In this document: piece after piece, positions 54,486 through 64,000 of the stretch | How the letters are laid out: the number at the start of each line of letters is the position of its first letter | How positions within the stretch are numbered: position 1 is the first letter of the stretch | Origin: Oreohelix idahoensis | Lineage: Eukaryota; Mollusca; Gastropoda; Stylommatophora; Oreohelicidae | Assembly: GCA_024509875.1 (NCBI GenBank) | Contig: JAMPIV010000598.1 | Span: 124,001 to 188,000 of the forward strand | Direction: 5' to 3' | Length of the DNA: 64,000 nucleotides | Program-made: the position numbers and the translations under genes | The notes under the pieces: generated by a model | Database searches by the model: none | What the model saw: the letters and a program-made list of their open reading frames with translations, nothing else | What the model was told of the DNA's origin: nothing

Positions 54486-54730
54486 TCATAACCCTCCACT
54501 CTCAAAGGAGCATAGGCCTTCAACAAACACATGCCAAGTCCTCCTGTCACGTGCCATCGTCTCAAGTTCTTTCCACGTTCTCCTCATCATTTTCACCTCT
54601 GTTTCCACATCTTTTCTCCATGTGCTTCTTGGTCTACCTCTGCCTCTCTTGCACTGGGGGTTCCAGAACAAGGACTTGTTCTTGAATGGAACGAGAAAAA
54701 ATATATGCCTCGGAAGCTCCATAGCTTAAG
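54486..54730 (-). mobile_element. Non-LTR 3'-end fragment (family shared with 14193-14420)
   Basis: The - strand reads GRGRPRSTWRKDVETEVKMM, then RRTWKELETMARDRRTWHV and FVEGLCSFES with a stop, the C-terminus of a LINE ORF2. The tail toward 54470 carries TGAATGAA-like repeats. Only about 78 codons are present. Confidence 0.8.
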
Positions 54731-54734
54731 CAGT

Positions 54735-55179
54735 GGAAAAAGGAAGAAAATTAAAGTGACAACATTGAAGGAGATTGGTGTATTTCGTGCTCTTGAGAAA
54801 TCAAACTTAGCTGTTCTAGCGCCTTTGTCTGTTCATCGTTTTCTTTGTTTTTTTACGTGTTCCACGAATTCACACTAATGATCACTCAGATGTAAACACA
54901 CAAATTCGCTTTCCATTTGTTGAATGTTTTTTTAAATCATTACATTGAAATATGGTCAGAATCGTGTAGCATGTCCAGGCCGGTAAAACGTATTTCCATT
55001 ACGCGGAAATTGTTTGGACATGCTGTTAAGGAATGTATTAGATAACGGGAAAACGTGTGGTATGTAAAACTGATAAGAGGAATGTTGTCTATGTTAATTT
55101 CATTCTCTCTTCTTCTGTCTTCTCTGTGCGGATGTGCTTTCCTTTACGTCAGGAGAACTTCTACAACATTATACACAAT
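54735..55179. other. Non-coding DNA
   Basis: Nothing recognised. AT-rich with short frames. Confidence 0.45.
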
Positions 55180-55191
55180 TTGATATTGTAC

Positions 55192-55576
55192 TCTTCGTCT
55201 TCTTCTTCTTTGATCCTTAGCCGCCAACCGACAAAGCAGTCAGTGGCCATCACGCCTAGAGGCGTCTTGTAGGGCAACAACAAATTGATTCCACTTTGCT
55301 CGGTCGGCGGCCATCCTTCGTACAGTGCCCCAACTCTGGTTCATTCTTTGCATCTCAGCCTCCACAGTCCTCCGCCAGGTTGTTTTTTGGTCGGCCTCTC
55401 TTTCGTTTTCCTTCAGGGGTCCAAAGCATAGCTGTTCTTGTGATGGCATCGGGGTCTCTTCTGAGGACATGGCCAACCCAGCTCCAGCGTCTGCCAGCTA
55501 TGATGGTGTGCATGTCCTCTTGCTTGCTCCGAGTAAGCAGATCTTGGTTGGTGATGGTATTCGGCCCTTGAAGAAG
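55192..55576 (-). mobile_element. RTE-1 3'-end fragment with A/G-rich tail
   Basis: The - strand encodes TTWRRTVEAEMQRMNQSWGT, RRMAADRAKWNQFVVALQDA and SRRDGH with a stop, then the 3' UTR seen in the other RTE-1 copies and a GAAGAAGAAGACGAAG tail. A 12 bp duplication, TTGATATTGTAC versus TTGATCTTGTAC with one mismatch, flanks it (55180-55191, 55577-55588). Confidence 0.85.
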
Positions 55577-55639
55577 TTGATCTTGTACATTGATCTATTA
55601 TTTTTCAGCCATTATTTTAGTTTTTTTCCGTCCTCCACC

Positions 55640-55680
55640 CCACAACCTCCCCCCCCCCCCATTCACACCCCCCCCCCCTT
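55640..55680. repeat. C-rich tract
   Basis: Two runs of C separated by short A/T-containing spacers. Confidence 0.9.
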
Positions 55681-55860
55681 TCCAAATAAACATATTTACT
55701 TGTTTGCTGTCATATCGGATGTTATTCTGTTTATTTCTTATACTGATTAATCACAAGATTTTTGCTTTTCTGTTGTTACAATCGTGTCATCTGTGTCTCC
55801 GCTTCCAGTTATTTCCGTTCTTTAATTGTTGGCTTATTTTGTTCATTAAATATATATATA

Positions 55861-56098
55861 TATTCGAGTGAAAATGAATTTTCGTTTAAATTAACGACTA
55901 CTGCTTTAAGTGACTACCCTCATGCCTTGTTTACAGTAATTGCAAATTGCTTTTTTAGTAACTGTTTAGGAAACTTGTCAAATGTCAAAATCAAACTATA
56001 ATATTTTGATATTCGACTGAAAATGAATTTTCGTTTAAGTTAGTGACTGCTGGTTTAAGTGAATACCCTCATGCCTTGTTTACAGTAATTGCAAATGC
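55861..56098. repeat. Direct duplication, ~88 bp, spaced 149 bp
   Basis: 55861-55949 (starts TATTCGAGTGAAAATGAATT) and 56010-56098 (starts TATTCGACTGAAAATGAATT) are close copies, both containing CCCTCATGCCTTGTTTACAG. A second, weaker tandem duplication follows at about 56108-56235 (ACAAAATACTGTTATTCCTT and CCAAAATACTCTTATTTCTT). The origin is unknown. Confidence 0.85.
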
Positions 56099-56239
56099 AA
56101 GCCGCACAAAATACTGTTATTCCTTATGGTTCCACCGGAAGAGTGATTTCACTTTGCTTCCGAGTTTTACCAAAATACTCTTATTTCTTATGATAAAATC
56201 GCAAAAGTAATTTTATTCTGCTCCCGAGTTGTATCAAGA

Positions 56240-57427
56240 AGCAAATTAATAATACACATTTTCCTTTCCGACCTGGCGCACCAAGAAAGAATAGTCCATC
56301 TCACCTCTTTTTTTAACGATATTACAACAGTTTTTCGTAGCACGTTCTTTTCAAACATACTGTATATACATTATTACTTGTAAACAAAAAACATGATTAT
56401 TATTTTCTGTCATACATACTTCAAATATAAATGACACAGTGATTGTATTGAGCTGTTTATTTTAAATAGAAGTTTCTCATTTCGGTGAGCCACGACACAA
56501 CCGAGTTTCAACCGAGACATACGGAAAACGCCTGTTATATTAGGACACATGTCTAAATAAAGAAAATCTTTCGTTTTGGTGTATTGTTTAAGCTCTGCGT
56601 TATTTTATTTTTTTTAAAGACTAAAAAAAAAAAATGAAATAAAAACTTAAATGTTGCCTTATTTTGGCGAGACGCACCCCGTTTGAGATTGGCACAGATA
56701 CAATTATAGAAGTCCGTTTGGTCCAGACAATGAACAGTTGTTAAAAAACAAACAAACAAAAAAACCTTTCACTCCCTCGCACCACTCACTCATTTACAAA
56801 AAAAACTTTCTTGCACATTTAAAAGGGTTATACATTGTACATTTTTTTTTTTGGTAATGATAGTAGTGATTAAAGGGAGACGGGGAAAAGGGATAAAGGT
56901 ACCATACTACCTTGTTCTTGAAATTATAATGCACACTCGTTTTTACAGTGATAACAGTGGGGCGGGGGAGAGAAATAAGGAGGGAAAAACTGAATAGACC
57001 AAAGATACAATTAAAACCCTTCTTTCCCGTTTTACTTTCTAGAGTAACGCTGACTTTCACTTTCCAATTCCATTTTATTTCCTCAATCGTGGTCGCCTTG
57101 CTTTGTACTGGATGAAAAACAATCCTCCTTTCATTCATTCAGATTCAATTTCATGGCCGAGCAGGAAAGGGGTGTTCTCTGAGCTAGACCTTGGATCTTG
57201 ACACCATAAATCAGATTCTGAAACCCTACAATGTAGCTGAACTAAAATTAAGTACCACGTGTTTGATTATTTTCTAAGGAAACAGAAATCTTAAACATCA
57301 TGTGTGTGGTTGTCTACAGTTTGCATCTGAGAGTAAGAAAGTGCGCTCGGTGTGTGACCGGTCACAACAAACTTTATTTATTGTTTTTTAAAGGATACTG
57401 TTGATTAGCATGGGATTACTTACGATG
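56240..57427. other. Non-coding DNA
   Basis: No gene recognised. Several A and T runs (for example near 56622 and 56840) produce spurious frames. Confidence 0.45.
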
Positions 57428-57431
57428 TGTA

Positions 57432-57526
<95 letters not shown>

Positions 57527-57541
57527 ATATATATATATATC
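57428..57541. repeat. (TA)n microsatellite
   Basis: More than 50 TA units with a short CTCTA interruption near 57521. Confidence 0.97.
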
Positions 57542-57982
57542 TTCTTCTTAAAATACCCTTTCTGGGGCTCAAAGTGAGGTCTATTGACTTTATTTAGTAA
57601 TGTGTGAATTGTGTGGGATCCCGGCCCTGGCTAAGACACTTTGATTGCAGTCTGTTTCAGTTACGAAGTGCTTAGTCTTCGAAAAACTATGTAATATTTG
57701 GTAACTAAACAGAAACTGCTTAATTAAATGTAAATGTGATATAAACAGTAATAATAACTTAAATACTATATCAAAGTAATTTCTTTTAAATTTTTGCATA
57801 AAGCATTAGCGTCTGTTTAAATAATTCAAATTGCTATGTAAAATAAAGAAATGTAGAGTTGTAAATTACGACCTTTTAATAATAATTTTATCATTTTGAT
57901 TGTTTCCCTTGATTCATAATTTTACCATTTGGATTGCTTCCCGTGATTCAGATAGACACAAATATCAGTAGAAACCAAATTA

Positions 57983-59263
57983 TGTTACTGTTGCGCACAT
58001 ATTTTTTGGCGCACGGATTACGCATACCATGTAAAATGTTTTAATTGTCTGATGAAGATATATTCATCTTTGAATGCATGTTTTGGTCTTGAGGGACGAA
58101 ACTCAGATTGGGCAATAAGTAGTCATTCTGTGAGTTATCGCTCTTTGTTGCGTTCGTAAAAATAGAACTCGGCGGAGGAATTTAGACTTACTTGAATCTA
58201 TTCTGTGTTTGGTTAGGAATAGATTGTTCTTGCTTTAGAATGTCTATGGTCCGAATCTATGTGTAGTGCTTGTCTATGTAGGACGAGTATGTCTTATATC
58301 TTGATATCTTAGTATGTTTAAGTGGAACTATTTGTTCTTGTACTGTACTGAAGGGGGTCAGGTGTTTTCGGCGGATGAAGAGAGGTGAGGGTGTTCTTCG
58401 GTTGTCTAGGCCTAGGGCAGGAAGTCATGTCGGAGAGATGCCCAAGAGTTTGTGATCTCTTTAAGTTATTCTGGGGACGAAGATAGTTTCTTCCAGGATC
58501 GTTTAGTCCATGAGTTCCCCAGTTGTGATTCTATAACGCCGGGAGAGCGTTTTTGTGCTTGCTAGTGTATTTCTTATGTCCAGGTAAAAAACGTACTTTT
58601 GCTGACTTCGTTCATTCCTAGGCTTAAGATGGGCAGACGTTTACATGAACTTACCTATGAATATGTCGGGACGACATATTCTCTAGCAGCACTAAATATG
58701 TTTATATGCAGCAACTATGAGGACAGAATATGCTGATCCTTGTAGAATCATTTATTGTTGATGAACAAAGCTTCGATTGAAGATTTGGCTATACATCCGT
58801 ATAGTGAGTGATGCTCAACCGAGAACCAGCAGCCATTGTGGAATTCGATTGATTTTGGAATTCTACTTATTGTAAATCATTAGCAGAGAACGGGAAAACT
58901 TCCTTATTATCAGGTGATGATTGAGAGATCACTATTATAAAGAAATTAACATTATCTTCACAGAGATTTGCTGTAATGTACCTAAAGGAATCTTCGCTAG
59001 AAAGAGATCCTGTTTAGGCGTCAAGTTTGAACAGTATTGCTTAATTGACATGCTCGGTCAGTAAGGTCTACTGACTGTATTTATAAACTATGGAAATCTT
59101 GGTGTTTACAGATGTTCCATTGCAAGATTATTCTTCATGAATGCTAATTTAGGACGGTAGTCCATTGATCAATATTATGCTGTCTATGTCGACTCATGTT
59201 CCTGTATCTGTACCCAATCTGTCAAGTGTGTGCGTCCAATTAAACTATTGAAACGACTACAGT
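57983..59263 (+). repeat. Probable 5' LTR of Ty3/Gypsy element 2
   Basis: The start TGTTACTGTTGCGCAC at 57983 resembles TGTTACGCACGG at the predicted LTR start of element 1. The inferred end ...CTGCA before TTGGTGACATAAC near 59264 gives about 1.28 kb, similar to element 1. The interior is strongly diverged and only short phrases match. The 3' LTR lies outside the window, so this cannot be confirmed by pairing. Confidence 0.45.
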
Positions 59264-60724
59264 GGTCTGCATTGGTGACATAACGTAATGAGTGAATGAG
59301 TGCCTTATACGGGTCAACACACGAACAGTCTACCATTCGCCTAACTCACACTTCACACTCACACTCCATCTTGGCATAACCCTGCGTCGGTTGAGTTGAC
59401 CTTTGCTCCCCCTGGAGCCTCCATCATATTCACCACTGGTTTGCGTGAGGAGAACGAAAGCAGTACTTTAAAGCATGCCTGGTATACACAGTTACGATGA
59501 AGAAAAAAAAAAGAGTTATCAACGTGGTGGCCAGTTTCCTGGGTCCAGCCTTCGCAGTCTACAAAGTGGAAGTCACCTAGTGTTTCAAGAACATTTATTT
59601 TGGCCAAATGTGACACACATCAACACCTATAGGACAACTATCCAGTCGATGTCAGCTTGACCTGTTATGACAAGTGTAACTGTATCTAGGTCACCGCTGT
59701 TGACATTTTGCTTGGTACAGGCATTATTTCATATAACAGACAGCGTAGCACGGCAAGTTGTTTACAAGTGAACATCACAGTATTACACAGAACATTGGCA
59801 AGCAAATTAACTGTGTTAGCAGAAATAAAATGAACTTAGAAGCCTATTTTCATCGATGGATCTTCTTATGTTCTGCTATTGTGTTGAACTTTAATATTTA
59901 AGGCCAGAAATTGTAGTTCAATAAAGTGGCAGTTATTTATTTTGATTAAAATATCTGTGCCATTTCTATAAAACAGCCTTCTTTACAACACTCTATCTAC
60001 ATCACAGTTTATTGATGATATATGCATTTATGCTTTATATATATTTATGTTTACATGTTTATATGTAATAGTTATTTATGTCGCGGGCCTGGTTGGGATG
60101 AGACTAGGACAAGATATACCGAGTCACATTAGTCTTGGACTAGCGTTCTGTAGGGGCAAATTTCTTAATTGAAATTTGCATGCAACACCTGTTGCAATAT
60201 CTGTTAGCTGTGACGAAACTGTCCCTATTGTTGTTTTTGTAATATTTCTCTGTTCTTTAGTTTTGTTTTGGTTTGTTTGTATAATTTGTTGGTCTACCCT
60301 TTGCTATCTTTCTGTTTTATACACATTTTATGTTCATACACTGTGGCGTTATTTGTCTTGTTCATTCTATTGCAGATATCATCACAGATTCTGTGATCAT
60401 TTTTCTTTGATTTTTCCTATTTGATTTATTTGATTTCTGCAAATGTTTCCTGTTCTCTTGTATAATTGTTTTGTTGTGTTCTTGATCGACATACACTATT
60501 TAAAATATATTTGATCATATGAATTTTTAAGAAAAAGTCAACTGATGATTTTTAGTAATTGGTTGGTACACAGTTGATTATACAAGATCTTACTAAAGGC
60601 TTGTTTCCCCACATAGTTTGGGATAAGGAGCTGATTGATCAAATTATTAGGAGCTTGTGTTTACATTACTTTGGAATATAGATTACATTTTTGTGTCAAC
60701 TGATTGCTATCATTATTAGACATC
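59264..60724 (+). other. Long leader of Ty3/Gypsy element 2
   Basis: About 1.46 kb without a convincing coding frame, lying between the probable LTR and gag. The length matches the ~1.6 kb leader of element 1, which suggests a long untranslated leader is a family feature. Confidence 0.5.
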
Positions 60725-62269
60725 ATGTCTACATTGGAACACTTTATTGAGTTAGGGAAATCTCTAGGCAAAACTGGAGATAAGTTGGAGGAGTATGCTA
60801 CCAGTCAATATGATAAAGCACTTAAAGCTGAGGAAATGAAACAAAAAAGTGAGGAAATGAAACAAAAAAGTGAGGATAGAAAAATGGAAATAGAATTTCA
60901 ACAAAAGAAACTGCAGATGCAGGTTGAGGAAAAGAGATTCCAAATGAAATTGGAAAAACAAAACAAAGAAGCTGATGCTGAGCAGAGAAGATTAAACAGA
61001 GAAGCTGAACAAAAGAGATTAGACAAAGAAGCTGATGCTGAGCAGAGAAGATTAGACAGAGAAGCTGAACAAAAGAGATTAGACAAAGAAGCTGAACAAA
61101 AGAGATTAGACAAAGAAGCTGAACAAAACAGATTAGACAGAGAAGCTGAACAAAAGAGATTAGACAAAGAAGCTGAAGCTGAGGAGAAAAGAGCAATAAG
61201 AGAACATGAACATCAAAAAGAACTTTTAGCATTTGAGTTAGAAAAGTTGAAATTGACAAACATGAGTAATGTCAATCAGTCATCTAGTGGTAAACCCTTT
61301 ACTTACAAGGTCAAGGTACCAGCGTTCAATTCTGCCAGTGATGATATAACATTCTGGCTTGATAGATTTGAACGTGCTTGTCGAGCTCATAATGTGGAGA
61401 AATCACAATATGGTAATCAGTTGTCTGAGAATTTAAAAGGTGATTCTCTGACGAGTTTAAGTTTGGTTGAAGAAACTGACAAGGATAATTATGAGGTTAT
61501 TAGGGCAGCCTTGATAAAGAAATACCAGTTATCCGAGGAAGGTTACCGTATTTTGTTTAAAAGAATGGTACCTGAATCAGGGGTAGAATTCTCAGAATTC
61601 ATTGCAAGGACACGTCTTACATTTAATCGTTGGATTGAACTGTCCAAAACAGAAAAGACTTATTTATTGCTCAGGGACAAGATTATGTCAAGCATTAGTA
61701 AACCATTCCTTGAATTCCTACATGAGCGGAAACCTAAAACACTAAAAGAAATGGAAGAATATTGTACCCAATACGTCATTGCACACCCAGATGTAGCTAT
61801 TAGCAATACTAAGGTTAAGGAAGGTATGCCAGTTGCATCAGCAACACCATACAACCCTAATTACTCACACAAATTCCAAGGACCTCAAAACAGGTTTAAT
61901 AAAAAGGGTAACCATAACAGTTATCAGAACCAAGGTAACCAATCATTTCAGGGTTCTTCGAATATCTGGAGACGAGCCGACCGCCCTCGATTCAGGGGTG
62001 GTCATAATTATAGGAACTTCCGCAAAGGAAGTCATTATAGAAACTATCCTAGTTTTCCATCATGGAGACAACAAGATCATAATTACAGAGATACTCATTA
62101 TAATGAATATGATAATAGTAACCAGGGGAATTATGACTCAAACCCAAATAGGGGTTACAATAGAGGAAACAATGATAATTACAGGGGTAATAATAACAGA
62201 GGTAGACCCCAACATAAAAAAACAAAAATCTCATTATCATGCAAACTCTGCACAGCAAGAGTCCCATGA
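60725..62269 (+). CDS. gag: Element 2 gag
   Basis: The first ATG in the frame gives MSTLEHFIELGKSLG, the same start as element 1. About residues 35-185 form a charged coiled coil with repeats of EAEQKRLDK (seven or so units). A capsid-like region follows (FTYKVKVPAFNSASDDITFW ... YQLSEEGYRILFKRMVPESG ... SEFIARTRLTFNRWIELSKT). The basic tail (about residues 385-505) is rich in N, R, Y and G and contains RGNNNRGR. The frame stops at 62267-62269. The protease frame lies at +1, and the switch falls in a 7-A run near 62218. Gag would form the particle and bind the RNA. Unlike element 1, the frame is intact. Confidence 0.92.
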   Translation: MSTLEHFIELGKSLGKTGDKLEEYATSQYDKALKAEEMKQKSEEMKQKSEDRKMEIEFQQKKLQMQVEEKRFQMKLEKQNKEADAEQRRLNREAEQKRLDKEADAEQRRLDREAEQKRLDKEAEQKRLDKEAEQNRLDREAEQKRLDKEAEAEEKRAIREHEHQKELLAFELEKLKLTNMSNVNQSSSGKPFTYKVKVPAFNSASDDITFWLDRFERACRAHNVEKSQYGNQLSENLKGDSLTSLSLVEETDKDNYEVIRAALIKKYQLSEEGYRILFKRMVPESGVEFSEFIARTRLTFNRWIELSKTEKTYLLLRDKIMSSISKPFLEFLHERKPKTLKEMEEYCTQYVIAHPDVAISNTKVKEGMPVASATPYNPNYSHKFQGPQNRFNKKGNHNSYQNQGNQSFQGSSNIWRRADRPRFRGGHNYRNFRKGSHYRNYPSFPSWRQQDHNYRDTHYNEYDNSNQGNYDSNPNRGYNRGNNDNYRGNNNRGRPQHKKTKISLSCKLCTARVP

Positions 62270-64000
62270 TGCCTATAAACAAAATAAAGATAATGATGAC
62301 TCTAACAATATGGCATGTGCCGCTTTCGATTTTGGGAGAGCATCTCAGTGCCCCCAATGCAAAACATTATTCGAACCAACTACGGTGTCCACTTTAATTT
62401 GTGGCCATCCTCTTCCCGCTCTTCCCGCGTCAATCGCGCATGATGGAAGAGGTTCTCTTGTCTTACACAAAGGTTTAGTAAATGACAATCCAGTTTCATT
62501 GCTTTTTGATTCTGGATGCACCACAATTGGTGTTAGGCAGTCACTCATAGATCCTTCTCGTGCTACAGGCAAAGTAGTCAAATGTGTAACATTTGGCGGC
62601 ACCATAGAGAAATACTCTACTGCTATCATTAGAATCGCTACTCCTTTCTTTACAGGAGATGTACACGCATGTCTTCTGCCGAATCCGATCGCTGATCTTA
62701 TCATCGGTCGTATTCACGGAGTCAAAGAATGCACTCCACAACAAATTTCCGTTTGGGAAAAACAAAATATTCAAACTGCTAATGCTGTAGTCACTAGAGC
62801 TCAAGCTCTCAATATGCCCGAAACTTCATCTACTGAAGATAATGAAGTGCATAACCAAGATGATCCCTTGGTAATTTCGCGTGACTCATTTATAAAGCAG
62901 CAAGAAGAGGATCCGACTCTAAAGAAATTCTTCACTCTTGCAACAAAAGGTGATCCGAATAAAGATTCAAAGAGTAAATCTTGGATTACAATGAAGAATG
63001 GCGTACTTGTACGTATGGTGCAAGACTCCAACAAGTCAAGTCATTCTCAGATTCTTGTACCCAAGAATTTGAGAGTTAAAATATTACAACACGCACACGA
63101 CTCTCAGTGTGCTGGACATATGGGTTTTTCCCGTACAAAGTCAAGAGTTCTTGCGGCTTTCTTTTGGCCTTTTGTGAACAAGGACATACTGACCTATTGT
63201 CGATCTTGTAAAATATGTCAAGAAGTCAAATCCAAAGGTCCACGCCATGCTGCACCTATTCTGGCTGCAGACATTCCTATTAGACCATTTCAGAAAATGG
63301 CGATAGACATCATTGGTCCATTTAAGATCAAATCTGCTAGAGGACATCAGTTTACCTTAACGTGTGTGGACATGTGCACACGTTGGCCAGAGGCTATCCC
63401 TCTGAAGAGCATTACTACTGCTGACATTGCAGATGCTCTTTGGCTTATATTTTCTCGTCTGGGATTTCCCTGAGAAATATTATCAGATCATGGCACCCAA
63501 CTAATATCGGATACCATGTCTCAAGTAATGTCCACTCTCCAGATAGAGAGATCTTTAAGCAGTATCTATCACCCAATGTCGAATGGGATGGTAGAACGCC
63601 TTAATAGAACACTCAAAAACTTACTAGGGAAGATAACTGAGGATCATCCTCAAGATTGGGATAGGGTTTTACCCGCGGCCCTCTTTGCTTACAGAGAGGT
63701 CCCCAATGAACATACAGGATTTTCTCCCTTTGAACTTGTCTTTGGCGCGCGACCGCGTGGCCCTATGTCTTTGCTTCATGATCTCATAACCGCTGATAAT
63801 ATTACCGATGACACAAAATCTTCTTACGAATATGTCATCGCGCTGAGACAAAAGATTATCGAAGCATGCAAATTGGCAACTTCTTCTTCTGAGTTTGCTA
63901 AGGAGAAAGCAAGACAATTTGCCAATAAGAAAAGAACCTTACGACAACTTTGTCCTGGTGACAAAGCATTTGTTTTGCTACCTTGTAGGGAAAACAGACT
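62218..64000 (+). pseudogene. pol: Element 2 pol: protease and integrase, cut by window end
   Basis: The frame reads QCPQCKTLFEPTTVSTLICG with the C-x2-C-x13-C-x-H motif and the protease motif LFDSGCTT (about 62505). The integrase zinc-binding region is HAHDSQCAGHMG...CRSCKICQEVK (63090-63230), followed by AIDIIGPF and, after a TGA at 63472-63474, LSDHGTQL and NGMVERLNRT. The TGA replaces a glycine codon in element 1, so this copy is broken there. The sequence continues with FELVFGARPRGP and CPGDKAFVLLPC to the window end, exactly where element 1 passes into its GPY module and then RT. RT is therefore expected beyond 64000. Confidence 0.9.

Noticed and set aside
60822..61259. 145-codon - strand frame opposite element 2 gag
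   Set aside because: Antisense shadow of the 27 bp coiled-coil repeat.

Overview
The window is animal nuclear DNA, intron-rich and very rich in transposons, with no bacterial features. The only clearly single-copy gene is a rhodopsin-family GPCR on the + strand, split by a ~29 kb intron. Together with RTE-like non-LTR elements, hAT and mariner DNA transposons, tRNA-derived SINEs and Ty3/Gypsy elements with an unusual domain order, this suggests a marine invertebrate. A mollusc is my best guess, but the species cannot be fixed from the sequence.

Layout. 1-7.8 kb: mostly featureless, with one possible terminal exon (3401-3517) and one complete tRNA-derived SINE (5211-5458). 7.8-9.5 kb: a broken copy of a DDE-transposase-like family. 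10.3-14.7 kb: non-LTR fragments and an internally deleted mariner. 14,820-15,466: GPCR exon 1 (TM1 to the start of TM5). 15,467-44,416: the GPCR intron. It holds two complete hAT elements with perfect 8 bp target duplications (19,145-22,572 and 23,765-29,504). It also holds a second broken DDE-like gene (31.0-31.97 kb) and a nearly complete ~10 kb Ty3/Gypsy element on the - strand (31,983-42,054). 44,417-44,654: GPCR exon 2 (TM5-TM6). The TM7 exon was not found. 45-57 kb: more non-LTR, MITE and dispersed-repeat copies. 57.98-64 kb: the 5' part of a second Ty3/Gypsy element of the same family on the + strand, cut by the window end.

The most notable system is the Ty3/Gypsy pair. Integrase lies upstream of reverse transcriptase (PR-INT-RT-RH), as in Ty1/Copia and in the atypical Gmr1-like Ty3/Gypsy group. 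Both copies share a CxxC-x13-CxH motif just before the protease and a variable-number 9-residue coiled-coil repeat in Gag. The two LTRs of the complete copy are almost identical, yet its gag-pol frame is broken only at short homopolymer runs.

The insertions can be ordered in time. hAT-B landed in the 3' end of an older non-LTR element and was then hit by two non-LTR fragments and a SINE, each with its own target duplication. A family of short non-LTR 3' ends sits in opposite orientation near the two ends of the GPCR intron, one copy ending 34 nt before the splice acceptor. All positions, splice sites and repeats were read by eye; no database search was possible.
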